Of a stretch of 64,000 nt of DNA, positions 25,266 to 33,782 are shown piece after piece. Positions within the stretch are counted from its first letter, which is position 1. Every line of letters begins with the position of its first letter. The stretch spans positions 1,550,001 through 1,614,000 of the forward strand of contig NZ_CP140614.1 in assembly GCF_036556685.1 (NCBI RefSeq). The letters are read 5' to 3'. Both the position numbers and the translations under genes were made by a program. Under the pieces are notes generated by a model. That model was not told the origin of the DNA and did not search any database. It was given only the letters and a program-made list of their open reading frames with translations. The DNA is from Sulfurospirillum sp. 1612 (GTDB lineage: Bacteria > Campylobacterota > Campylobacteria > Campylobacterales > Sulfurospirillaceae).

Positions 25266-28200
25266 TTAAGATGCAACAAGTTCATTGGCAATCATCTCTG
25301 CTTGTTTGAGTACAGTTTCAGTCGCCAACATCTGCATATCGGGAGGATAGCCAAACTGTCTCAGTGTTCTTTTAACAGCTATTTTTAACTTAGCACGAAC
25401 ATTTTCTTTGATAGTCCAATCTATGGAAGCATTTGCTTTTACCTTTTGAGTTAAAACAACCGCTAATTCTCTAAGCTTATCTTGTTGCATTAACTCTTTT
25501 GCACTTTCATTATTTGCAACTGCTGTATAAAAAGCATATTCAAAATCTGTAAGCCCAAGTTTTGATGCTTCACTGTCCATATCTTTTATATCTTTTGCTA
25601 GATTCATAAGCTCATCTATCACTTCAACTGCTGTGATGATTTTATTATGATATTTTTTAATAGAGTTTTCTAACATCTCCATAAGAGATTTGCTTTGCAC
25701 TAGATTTGTTTTCATCCTCGTTTTGATCTCATCGTTAAGGAGTTTTTTAAGTACTTCAAGGGCGATGTTTTTATGCTTCATCCCTTGAACTTCCATGAGA
25801 AACTCTTCAGATAGTATAGAAATATCAGGCTTTTTGATTCCACTTGCATCAAATATATCTATAACTTGTTGGGTTACAAGTGCTTTATCTATGACTTGTC
25901 TAATGGTTGTTTCCAGCTCTTCATCAGTTTTTCCATCACCAGAACTCTCAAACTTCACAAGTCGTGCTTTTACAGCTTGAAAAAATGAAATTTCATCTTT
26001 TACATCCATAGCCTCTTCATGAGGAACTGCTATTGCAAAAGCTTGAGAAAGTGCACTCACTTCATTAATATATCTTTTCTTGCCATCTTCAAGTCCTAAG
26101 ATGTGTTCTTCCGCTTCAAGTATGAGCGCCAATTTCCCTCGAGTATCCGCTTCAAAATAATTCTCATAAGCAAATCCATGATACATAGCAGATACCACTT
26201 CGAGTTTTTCTAACATAAGAGCAACTGCTCGTTCTTGCGCAAGTGCTGGATCACCTTTTCCACCACTATCACTATAAAATGAGAGAGCTTTTTTTAAATC
26301 ACTTGCAATTCCAAGATAATCAACTACAAGTCCAGCAGGTTTATCTTTATAAACCCTATTTACCCTTGCTATGGCTTGCATAAGGTTGTGACCTTTCATA
26401 GGTTTATCTATATAAAGTGTATGTAGCGAAGGAGCATCAAATCCAGTAAGCCACATATCTCGAACGATCACAAGTTTTAACTCATCATTGATATCTTTCA
26501 TACGATTGGCCAAAGAACGTCTTTGTTGTTTACTTGTATGGTATTTGGCTAACTCTGGGCCATCATGTGAACTTGCTGTCATGATAACTTTGATAACCCC
26601 TTTGTCTAAGTCATCACTATGCCACTCTGGTCTCAATGCAATAATTTCATTGTATAACTCAACGGCAATTCTCCTACTCATAGAGACAATCATACCTTTA
26701 CCATCAAACACAACTTGACGGTTTTCAAAGTGAGCGACTATATCATTTGCCACTTCTTTAATTCTGTTTTTACTACCTATAAGTGCTTCAAGTTGAGTCC
26801 ATTTTGCTTTTGCTTTTTGGGTATCGTTTAAATCATCATTTTTTATCTCGCTATCTAACTCTTTAACAAGCTCTTTACCTTCATCACTCAGTTGTATCTT
26901 AGCAAGTCGGCTCTCATAGTAAATCTTGACTGTAGCTCCATCTTCAACCGCTTGAGAAATATCATATATATCTATATAATCACCAAATACAGCTGGAGTG
27001 TTTACATCATGACTTTCAATAGGAGTTCCTGTAAATCCAAGATAAGTAGCATTTGGTAAAGCGTCTCTTAGATATTTTGCAAAACCATAAACAATTTTTT
27101 TGCCGATGACATTTCCATCTTTATCTTTTTCATCAACTGTTTTTGGTTTAAATCCATACTGCGTACGGTGTGCTTCATCTGCTAAAACTATGATATTTCG
27201 TCTATCTGAGAGCTCATCATAGATATTTCCCTCTTCAGGCTGAAATTTTTGAATAGTGGCAAATATAACTCCACCACTTGCTACTTTTAAAAGTTTTTTG
27301 AGATGCTCTCTATCTTGTGCTTGTATAGGTTCTTGTCTCAATAAACTCTGTGAACTAGCGAAGGTGTCAAAAAGTTGATCGTCCAAATCATTTCTATCTG
27401 TGATAACTAAAATCGTAGGATTATTCAAGCTCAATACTATCTTCCCCGTATAAAACACCATAGAGAGAGATTTACCACTCCCTTGCGTATGCCAAACGAC
27501 ACCACCTTTTTTATCTCCATGCTCGCTACTTGCTTTTATAGTTCTCTCAACTGCTTTATTTACTGCATAGTACTGATGATAAGCTGCTAGTTTTTTAACT
27601 GTTTCTATAGTAGTTATACCAGTTTTGCTATCCTCTTTCGTACTTTTTTCATAAACTATAAAGTTACGGATTAAGTCTAAAAGAGTTACAGGGTTTAACA
27701 TGCCAGTTATCATAGTTTCTACTTGAGATATTAACTTTGAAGCTTCACTTTTACCATCACTACTTTTCCAGCTCATAAACCGTGACAAGCCTGCACTTAT
27801 AGTTCCTGCTTTTGCGTCTAGTCCATCACTTATGATACAAAAAGCATTGTAAGTAAATAAAGATGGAATAACGCTTTTATAAGTCTGTATCTGCTTGTAA
27901 GCACTTGCAACAGTTGCATTTTCATCTACTGGATTTTTAAGCTCTATTACAACTAAGGGTAAGCCATTTACAAAGAGGATCAGATCTGGTCGTTTGTTGA
28001 TACCATTTTCTACTATGGTAAATTGATTGGATACTACAAAATCATTACGGCTTACATCATCAAAATCTATGAGTTTAATGATTTCACCACGAGTAACGCC
28101 ATCTTTTTGCACTTCAACTTTTAGCCCTTCTGTAAGCATTTTATGAAAGAGCTCATTGTCAGTTAAAAGCTCTGTTGTTATCAGCCTTTGGCATTGTTTT

Positions 28201-28412
28201 ACAGCATATTCTATTTGCTCATTTCCTAAAGTAGGATTGATAGCAGTGAGTGAGTTTGTAAGTTTTTCTTTTAGTATCACATCTTCAAAAGATTCTCTCA
28301 TAGGAGTATCGCTATCAGGTGCAATGCTAGGAGCATAGATATATTCAAAACCCTGTTTTTCTAATAGCTCTATGGCAAAAAGTTCTATTTCATTTTCAGT
28401 TATTTTAGTCAT
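25266..28412 (-). CDS. hsdR: Type I restriction enzyme, endonuclease/translocase subunit HsdR
   Basis: 1048 aa, full length. The N-terminal nuclease region has RPDLILFVNGLPLVVIELKN (PD-...-ELK catalytic core, about 155-180). The SF2 motor follows: WHTQGSGKSLSM (Walker A), ILVITDRNDLDDQLF, ADEAHRTQYG (DEAH box), FTGTPIE (motif III) and ARVNRVYKDKP (motif VI). The long helical C-terminus binds the HsdM2S core. It cuts DNA after ATP-driven translocation when the target is unmethylated. The gene is last in the minus-strand cluster and is separated from hsdS by three other genes. No frameshift is visible, so restriction is probably active. Confidence 0.95.
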   Translation of the reverse strand: MTKITENEIELFAIELLEKQGFEYIYAPSIAPDSDTPMRESFEDVILKEKLTNSLTAINPTLGNEQIEYAVKQCQRLITTELLTDNELFHKMLTEGLKVEVQKDGVTRGEIIKLIDFDDVSRNDFVVSNQFTIVENGINKRPDLILFVNGLPLVVIELKNPVDENATVASAYKQIQTYKSVIPSLFTYNAFCIISDGLDAKAGTISAGLSRFMSWKSSDGKSEASKLISQVETMITGMLNPVTLLDLIRNFIVYEKSTKEDSKTGITTIETVKKLAAYHQYYAVNKAVERTIKASSEHGDKKGGVVWHTQGSGKSLSMVFYTGKIVLSLNNPTILVITDRNDLDDQLFDTFASSQSLLRQEPIQAQDREHLKKLLKVASGGVIFATIQKFQPEEGNIYDELSDRRNIIVLADEAHRTQYGFKPKTVDEKDKDGNVIGKKIVYGFAKYLRDALPNATYLGFTGTPIESHDVNTPAVFGDYIDIYDISQAVEDGATVKIYYESRLAKIQLSDEGKELVKELDSEIKNDDLNDTQKAKAKWTQLEALIGSKNRIKEVANDIVAHFENRQVVFDGKGMIVSMSRRIAVELYNEIIALRPEWHSDDLDKGVIKVIMTASSHDGPELAKYHTSKQQRRSLANRMKDINDELKLVIVRDMWLTGFDAPSLHTLYIDKPMKGHNLMQAIARVNRVYKDKPAGLVVDYLGIASDLKKALSFYSDSGGKGDPALAQERAVALMLEKLEVVSAMYHGFAYENYFEADTRGKLALILEAEEHILGLEDGKKRYINEVSALSQAFAIAVPHEEAMDVKDEISFFQAVKARLVKFESSGDGKTDEELETTIRQVIDKALVTQQVIDIFDASGIKKPDISILSEEFLMEVQGMKHKNIALEVLKKLLNDEIKTRMKTNLVQSKSLMEMLENSIKKYHNKIITAVEVIDELMNLAKDIKDMDSEASKLGLTDFEYAFYTAVANNESAKELMQQDKLRELAVVLTQKVKANASIDWTIKENVRAKLKIAVKRTLRQFGYPPDMQMLATETVLKQAEMIANELVAS

Positions 28413-28436
28413 CTTGTTTACTCATTTTTAATTAAG

Positions 28437-29336
28437 TTATATTTTTTTATTAGCGTTTGCCATAAATGAGTCACCAGTAAAATCCCCTTGATATACTTGC
28501 TCACTACAAGCTTTCATGAAGATTTTCATATTGTTATCAGATTGAATAGAAATTTTTTCATCACTTACAAGTTCTTTTAAAACATCAAATTTATTCATAT
28601 ATATTAAAAATTCATTTGGATTATTTTTTATTTTTTCAAAAGTACCATTCGTTTTATAAAAAGAAATTTTCTTTAAATTTATTGAACTTATCTTATTGCT
28701 ATTTATTAAATCACTATTAATATCTACTAAATTCACAAGTTCCGTATTGAATATATTATTAACATCACTTTTAGACGCTTCTTTATATAAATGTTTAAAA
28801 TCCCCATGTATATTGTTTAAATGTGATAACTGCTTAAAATAAATTCTCCCAGTATCTTCACATAAAATAAAATCTACTTTATCCTCAAATTGTAAAAGGT
28901 TATTATTCTCTAAAAGTTTTGTCCCATTATCAAAAAATAAGAACTTTTTATCTTCAGCTATATATTTTTTACTTGTAATGACTTGGAAGTTGATTTTTAA
29001 TTTACTATCTACTTCTTCTCCATACATAACAAGCTTAATATCATTTAATGTTAAACTATCAATATTTGACAAATCAGTACTTGACCTAAAGTGCTCATAA
29101 ATCTTATCAATATGCCTCTTTACATTATTTTCCAAATCATCAGTTTCTAAATAAAACCATTCGTCATAAGCAGGAATATAATCAGGAGAGACTTTAAAAT
29201 TAGTGAGATTATTATCTTCAATAGTTATAAAACTAGAAAAGTTTGGTACATTCTCTGCAAACTTATCAAATTCATCACTAGAATCAAAAAGATTATTAAA
29301 CTTATTTTTTTTCAATTTACATATACATTCAGCCAT
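28437..29336 (-). CDS. kwaB: KwaB-like (DUF4868) anti-phage protein
   Basis: 299 aa soluble protein, predicted cytoplasmic. The layout fits the DUF4868/KwaB family: an N-terminal strand region (PNFSSFITIEDN), YDEWFYLETDDLENNVKRHI, then a beta-rich core with KLKINFQVITSKKYI, KKFLFFDNGTKLL, FEDKVDFILCEDTG and RIYFKQLSHLNNIHGDF (about 112-180). In Kiwa defence KwaB partners the membrane protein KwaA and acts on phage DNA. It overlaps the preceding four-helix gene by 8 nt, as expected for a coupled kwaA-kwaB pair, and ends 24 nt before hsdR. Strongly AT-rich. The family is recognised from pattern and pairing, not from a search. Confidence 0.62.
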   Translation of the reverse strand: MAECICKLKKNKFNNLFDSSDEFDKFAENVPNFSSFITIEDNNLTNFKVSPDYIPAYDEWFYLETDDLENNVKRHIDKIYEHFRSSTDLSNIDSLTLNDIKLVMYGEEVDSKLKINFQVITSKKYIAEDKKFLFFDNGTKLLENNNLLQFEDKVDFILCEDTGRIYFKQLSHLNNIHGDFKHLYKEASKSDVNNIFNTELVNLVDINSDLINSNKISSINLKKISFYKTNGTFEKIKNNPNEFLIYMNKFDVLKELVSDEKISIQSDNNMKIFMKACSEQVYQGDFTGDSFMANANKKI

Positions 29337-29925
29337 TTGTATCCTTTGTATGAATTAGTAACTCTTCATCAATTTTTTTTAACTTATTTTGTTGAGATAA
29401 AAACTTATAGTCTTTTTCATTTGAGATTAAAATATATTCTGATTTATCTGTTTCTATTTTATATATTCTAATTCCTAAAATGTAGTAAAATGGATTTAAA
29501 AAACCTATTTTTGTCATATAAAAAAGTACAAATAAAAAAACAAATATTGAGTTAAAGAATACAATATTATATTCTTGTATATTTTTGAGTGATAAAGCTA
29601 TGATAATAATTGATAAAAAGACAGGTAAATATTCTCTATATATTGGATTGATTTTTTTTATTGTAATTGTTAGTTCTTTAGATACTTTTGCAATATCTTT
29701 TAATAAATAGACACTTATTAAACTCATTATAAAAATAATTAATAAATATAATACAATATTCATCAACTCATTATATTGTGTAAAATCAAAAATATATTCT
29801 TTATATTCAAAGATATAATCAATATTAACTAGAAATATTTTATTGTTTAGTATGTATAAAAATATTATCCATAAAAAAGAATTGATATGAATAAAAAGCT
29901 TTAAAAATAAACTTTTTAACTTCAT
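29329..29925 (-). CDS. kwaA: KwaA-like four-helix membrane protein of a Kiwa-type system
   Basis: 198 aa. Four hydrophobic segments lie at about 8-27, 55-76, 100-114 and 121-140, followed by GFLNPFYYILGIRIYKIETD (141-160) and a cytoplasmic tail with EYILISNEKDY. The length, four helices, the N-P-x-x-Y-x-L-G block and the tail resemble KwaA, the membrane sensor of Kiwa, which responds to phage attachment or injection and signals to KwaB. ATG with AAGGTAAAG upstream. Base composition is extremely AT-rich compared with flanking genes, a sign of transfer. An unrelated small membrane protein remains possible. Confidence 0.6.
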   Translation of the reverse strand: MKLKSLFLKLFIHINSFLWIIFLYILNNKIFLVNIDYIFEYKEYIFDFTQYNELMNIVLYLLIIFIMSLISVYLLKDIAKVSKELTITIKKINPIYREYLPVFLSIIIIALSLKNIQEYNIVFFNSIFVFLFVLFYMTKIGFLNPFYYILGIRIYKIETDKSEYILISNEKDYKFLSQQNKLKKIDEELLIHTKDTNG

Positions 29926-29955
29926 GACTTTACCTTAGCTTTGTTTCTAACATAA

Positions 29956-30612
29956 TTATTCATCTTCAATATCTCTTTCGCTAGTCATAAAGTTAGTATG
30001 CTCAGTTTTATATGCTGAATAGTCAATGTTATATAAAACCTCACTTGCAGGATAAGTATAATCCTCAGTCATAGAAAAATCACCATACATTTCATCCCAA
30101 AACTCATTAAACTCTTCTTCTTGTTCATAATGGATTTTTTCTATATTTTGCTTGACTCTAGGATTTTCATTTTCAAAACTTTTAATTAAAAAACTAGCTG
30201 TAAGTATTGTTGTATTGATTAAAAATTCTTTTGTTAATTCATCTATGCCATCATTTCTAATTTGAAGTTCTTGCATAGTTCTGCCATGAGATGTAGCACC
30301 TATTTCATTTCTTAAATTACCCATCTGTTGACCAATATTTGCAATGGAAGTTGACAATTGTACTTCTAAGTCTCCTCCCTTAAAACCTATAGCCTTATAG
30401 GCTTGTTTTAATGAACCACCAATACTCTCTGTGGAATTTAACTCTATACCTTTTTCACTACAAATTTCTTTAGATATGGACTCTAAGAGAGATTTTGCAT
30501 TCTCTAAAGCTGAGCCAAAATCACTATCTACAAAAGTTTCAATTCGTAATAAGTATTCTTCTAGTGGTTTCCACCTACCATATTGTTCGATTAAAACTTT
30601 TAACTTTTCCAT
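29956..30612 (-). CDS. Abortive-infection C-terminal (Abi_C) domain protein
   Basis: 218 aa, soluble. The middle follows the Abi_C helical pattern: ALENAKSLLESISKEICSEK (35-54), SLKQAYKAIGF (67-77) and the diagnostic block NLRNEIGATSHGR (99-111), an RN-x-HG arrangement like that of Abi_C/HEPN-type proteins. The C-terminal 60 residues are acidic. Proteins of this kind are common passengers in type I restriction loci and are presumed anti-phage effectors. It lies two bases after hsdS, so it is cotranscribed with it. The N-terminal effector domain seen in longer Abi proteins is absent. Function remains inferred. Confidence 0.65.
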   Translation of the reverse strand: MEKLKVLIEQYGRWKPLEEYLLRIETFVDSDFGSALENAKSLLESISKEICSEKGIELNSTESIGGSLKQAYKAIGFKGGDLEVQLSTSIANIGQQMGNLRNEIGATSHGRTMQELQIRNDGIDELTKEFLINTTILTASFLIKSFENENPRVKQNIEKIHYEQEEEFNEFWDEMYGDFSMTEDYTYPASEVLYNIDYSAYKTEHTNFMTSERDIEDE

Positions 30613-30614
30613 AC

Positions 30615-31727
30615 TTAATAATTAACCTTAACTTCACCACTCATAAGCTTAGGCAAAAGTGTATCTCTCATATTTTCAAGAGTTTTGATTTGGCCCAAAC
30701 TAAAAATGATTTTTTCAAACATAGGAGATATTATTTTTGAATACTTTTCTATTTCATCTTTATCTAATTCTGCAAAAGGACAATTCTCTATATCCGTTGC
30801 ACTAATATTTGGTTGAGCACTTCCTGAAGCTGTATTTATAATATAGTCATAACCAAATTCTGATGTTAAGTGCAAATAGGCAAGAAAGCACGCACCATTA
30901 AATTTCTCCCGTAACATACCAACTCGTTGATTTAGCCATAAATTTTTATCAGTATTTGGGACTATTCCCATTTTCCCAATTTCAGCACCAGTCATAGCAA
31001 AAAGAATATCACCACTATTTATTTTAAATTTCTCATCAGTTCTTATTGCAACATTGTCATCTATAAAATCACTTTCAGATATATTAACTATTGAATTTGA
31101 AATATTTTTTATTTTTATTACTAAATTATTTCCAAAATCTTGAAAATCTTTACTTTTAAAAGCGTAACCACTTTGAAGATTAACAATATTACCAATAGTT
31201 GAGTTAAAATCAGACTCTTTAAACCATTGTCTAAAAAGTGTTTGTGCTAGCTCTTCAAGGGTTTTGTTTTGGCGGTGGAGAAGGTCGATTTTATCATCAA
31301 GAGAGCTTAAAACTTCTGCTATTGCTTTTTGTTCTTCTAATGGTGGAAGTGTAATAAAAGCGTCACTTAAATCATTAATTGTAATTTGAGATTGTGCAGA
31401 CCCACTATCTAAGTATCTTAAAGTTTCAATAGCATAGTAATAATAAATAAATTTATTATCAACAATATTTTTGTCAAAATCCATTTTAAGCGATAGATTA
31501 GTAAGAAAGCAATCTTCTTTAATAACTTTCACATCACCTGTTCCACCAACACCCCTTGCAACTACAATTAAATCACCTTTATTACAATTAAATTCAGGAT
31601 AAGTGTATTGATATTTATATCCCGAAAATGTTGGATAATTCCCCGAATTTAATTTATCTTTTTTGGGCATTTTCCCATATGAAAAGTTACCAATATCGCC
31701 TATTCTATATTGTATCCACTCACCCAT
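30615..31727 (-). CDS. hsdS: Type I restriction-modification specificity subunit HsdS
   Basis: 370 aa with two target recognition domains separated by conserved helical spacers. TRD1 is about 1-125; the central repeat is LPPLEEQKAIAEVLSSLDDK with NKTLEELAQTLFRQWF (about 128-175). TRD2 (about 180-325) is closed by the distal repeat YSKIISPMFEKI and TLLPKLMSGEV. The ATG at 31727 overlaps the stop of the small gene before it (TGATG). It determines the bipartite DNA target of both methylation and cleavage. The sequence motif recognised cannot be predicted. No second hsdS or inverted repeats for shuffling were seen. Confidence 0.93.
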   Translation of the reverse strand: MGEWIQYRIGDIGNFSYGKMPKKDKLNSGNYPTFSGYKYQYTYPEFNCNKGDLIVVARGVGGTGDVKVIKEDCFLTNLSLKMDFDKNIVDNKFIYYYYAIETLRYLDSGSAQSQITINDLSDAFITLPPLEEQKAIAEVLSSLDDKIDLLHRQNKTLEELAQTLFRQWFKESDFNSTIGNIVNLQSGYAFKSKDFQDFGNNLVIKIKNISNSIVNISESDFIDDNVAIRTDEKFKINSGDILFAMTGAEIGKMGIVPNTDKNLWLNQRVGMLREKFNGACFLAYLHLTSEFGYDYIINTASGSAQPNISATDIENCPFAELDKDEIEKYSKIISPMFEKIIFSLGQIKTLENMRDTLLPKLMSGEVKVNY

Positions 31728-31930
31728 CAAACATCCCCCTCATAAAGCATATTTATAACAAGTTTGATGATTATCTCTTTTTGATCTGGGTGTGACTGTG
31801 CTACGAGCAGAGCTATAGAAGCTAAGGCATTGTCATTGATTTTAGTTTGTTTTTTGCCCTCTAAAGCCCTATGCTTAGTGGTGTGTTCCAAAATGGAACA
31901 AGTTGATTTTTTATCTAATTCTTCACTCAT
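31727..31930 (-). CDS. Small 67-aa protein overlapping hsdM and hsdS
   Basis: [20 protein letters not shown] to the C-terminus, a charged, probably helical soluble protein with no recognised domain. Its ATG lies inside the end of hsdM (8-nt overlap) and its stop overlaps the hsdS start (TGATG), so all three are translationally coupled. Coupled placement and a proper start and stop argue that it is a real gene. It might tune HsdS level or complex assembly, but that is only suggested by position. Confidence 0.65.
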   Translation of the reverse strand: MSEELDKKSTCSILEHTTKHRALEGKKQTKINDNALASIALLVAQSHPDQKEIIIKLVINMLYEGDV

Positions 31931-33485
31931 CAATAACAACCTTTGCCAAGTTATCATTTATCCTTTGATTTAGTATTTGTTCCTCTTTTATCTGCTCTTT
32001 AAGCTCAGCTTGCAAGCTAGTAAATCTCTCTTTAAAATCAAATTCATCATCTACCTCTTCAAGTCCTACATATCGCCCAGGGGTTAGTACATAGTTTAGC
32101 TCTTTTACTTCATCTAATGAAGCTGATTTACAAAAACCTTTTATATCTTCATACTCACTATTTCCACTCTTCCAATCATGATAAACCTTAGCTATGTGGT
32201 TTGTATCTTCATGACTTAACTCTTTTGTTCGTCTGTTGATAAGATGCCCCATATTTCGAGCGTCTATAAAAAGAATGTCTTTAGTAGTTTTTCCTCTTTT
32301 CATAAACCAAATGCTCGCTGGAATTTGAGTATTTAAAAAGAGTTTTGCAGGGAGGTTTACTATTGCATCAACTAAATTAGCTTCTATAAGAGCTTTTCTA
32401 ATCTCTCCCTCATTTGATGTGTTAGAAGTGAGGCTCCCTTTTGCTAGTACAAATCCTGCTGTTCCAGTTGGGCTCAAGTGATAGAGGAAGTGTTGTATCC
32501 AAGCGTAGTTTGCATTTCCCTCTGGTGGAGTTCCATATTTCCATCTTCCATCATTTCGCAGGAGATCACCACTCCAATCACTTACATTAAAAGGTGGATT
32601 TGCGATGATAAAATCAGCTTTTAAATCTTTGTGGGCATCGTTTAAAAATGAGCCTTCATTGTTCCATTTTACTTGAGAGCTGTCTATTCCACGAATGGCA
32701 AGATTCATCTTTGCTAGACGCCATGTGGTTTGGTTTGACTCTTGACCATAGATAGATATATCGTTTATCTTGCCTTGGTGTTCTTTTACAAACTTTTCAG
32801 ATTGTACAAACATACCACCACTACCACAACAAGGATCAAACACTCTACCTTTGCAGGGCTCTAACATTTTTACAAGAAGTTCAACGACACTTTTTGGCGT
32901 ATAAAACTGTCCCCCTTGTTTGCCCTCAGCTAGTGCAAACTCACCTAAAAAGTATTCAAATACATGACCAAGTACATCAGCACTTCTTGCTTTGGCATCA
33001 CCAAGGGCAATGTTTCCTATAAGGTCGATAAGCCCGCCCAGTGCTTTACTATCTAAGTTGTCTCTTGCATAGACTTTTGGCAGTACCCCTTTTAGTGATG
33101 GATTGTCTTTTTCTACAACATCCATAGCTTCATCGACAATTTTCCCGATATTTGGAAGTTTTGCATTTGAAAGTAAGTAGTTCCATCTAGCAGCAGGAGG
33201 GACGAAAAATACATTTTCCGCTTTATATTCATCTTTGTCTTCGGGGTCTGCTCCAACATACTCACCTTCACCAGATTTTAGTTTATTGTGAAGCTCTTCA
33301 AAACTATCAGAAATATACTTTAAAAACACAAGTCCCAATACGACATGTTTGTACTCCGCCGCATCGATGTTTTTTCGTAGCTTATCAGCTGCTTTCCATA
33401 ATTGTTTCTCTAGTGATTCTTCTTGCTTCTCTTTTTGGGACAACTTTTCAACTTTTTTCAAATCATTATGCGCTAGTTTTGCCAT
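31923..33485 (-). CDS. hsdM: Type I DNA adenine methyltransferase subunit HsdM
   Basis: 520 aa. An N-terminal helical domain ([20 protein letters not shown]) is followed by the gamma-class N6-adenine methylase fold: SAM-binding [14 protein letters not shown] (motif I), catalytic [12 protein letters not shown] (motif IV, NPPF) and [26 protein letters not shown] is another hallmark. First gene of the cluster, with its own ATG and 170 nt of AT-rich upstream DNA next to tRNA-Met. It methylates the HsdS-defined target and protects host DNA. Confidence 0.95.
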   Translation of the reverse strand: MAKLAHNDLKKVEKLSQKEKQEESLEKQLWKAADKLRKNIDAAEYKHVVLGLVFLKYISDSFEELHNKLKSGEGEYVGADPEDKDEYKAENVFFVPPAARWNYLLSNAKLPNIGKIVDEAMDVVEKDNPSLKGVLPKVYARDNLDSKALGGLIDLIGNIALGDAKARSADVLGHVFEYFLGEFALAEGKQGGQFYTPKSVVELLVKMLEPCKGRVFDPCCGSGGMFVQSEKFVKEHQGKINDISIYGQESNQTTWRLAKMNLAIRGIDSSQVKWNNEGSFLNDAHKDLKADFIIANPPFNVSDWSGDLLRNDGRWKYGTPPEGNANYAWIQHFLYHLSPTGTAGFVLAKGSLTSNTSNEGEIRKALIEANLVDAIVNLPAKLFLNTQIPASIWFMKRGKTTKDILFIDARNMGHLINRRTKELSHEDTNHIAKVYHDWKSGNSEYEDIKGFCKSASLDEVKELNYVLTPGRYVGLEEVDDEFDFKERFTSLQAELKEQIKEEQILNQRINDNLAKVVIDE

Positions 33486-33636
33486 ATACCTATCTTTCTA
33501 GTAATATTAACCTATCGATGATTCTAGCTAATTAGGGCTTAATGAAAAATTCATTGGAATATTATATTTTAATGTTTGTGAGTGGGGTAAAAAGTGTGGT
33601 AAGCTATTTTGGGATGAAATGTAAAACATTTTAAAT

Positions 33637-33650
33637 CCCTAAATTTAGGG
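33637..33650. terminator. Palindrome just downstream of tRNA-Met
   Basis: CCCTAAATTTAGGG is a perfect 14-base palindrome seven bases beyond the tRNA CCA end. On the minus strand it could form a short stem followed by an A/T-rich stretch (ATTTAAAATGTTTT), making it a weak terminator for the tRNA. The rest of the 33486-33657 stretch shows only AT-rich leader sequence for hsdM. Confidence 0.4.
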
Positions 33651-33657
33651 TCTTAGA

Positions 33658-33734
33658 TGGTGTCAAGAGGGAGACTTGAACTCCCGACCTCCGGCTTATG
33701 AGACCAGCGCTCTAACCAGCTGAGCTACCTTGAC
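33658..33734 (-). tRNA. tRNA-Met (anticodon CAT)
   Basis: 77 bases including an encoded CCA. Acceptor arm GTCAAGG pairs with TCTTGAC; D arm GCTC...GAGC; anticodon arm CTGGT-CTCATAA-GCCGG with anticodon CAT; T arm GGGAG-TTCAAGT-CTCCC. The first base pair is G-C, which argues against initiator fMet (usually unpaired at position 1). Elongator tRNA-Met is most likely; a lysidine-modified tRNA-Ile2 with CAT cannot be fully excluded. Its 3' end faces the restriction island. Confidence 0.95.
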
Positions 33735-33782
33735 ACACACTTTGAAGGTCGAAATTATATCTCGTCTAAACTTACAAATTGG

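Larger units (their letters stand above)
25163..33657. mobile_element. Putative defence island at tRNA-Met
   Basis: The stretch from the short exported frame to the 3' end of tRNA-Met holds only defence-type genes, all on the minus strand: hsdM, a 67-aa gene, hsdS, an Abi_C-like gene, a Kiwa-like pair and hsdR. The central genes (28.4-30.6 kb) are visibly richer in A and T than the core genes either side. Lying on the 3' side of a tRNA gene fits island insertion, and a 7-base direct repeat (TGGTGTC) occurs at both edges. No integrase or transposase is present, so mobility is inferred. Confidence 0.45.

Noticed and set aside
30615-31727. Invertible or phase-variable hsdS
   Set aside because: Only one hsdS copy, no second partial copy or recombinase nearby, and no long simple repeat in the gene.
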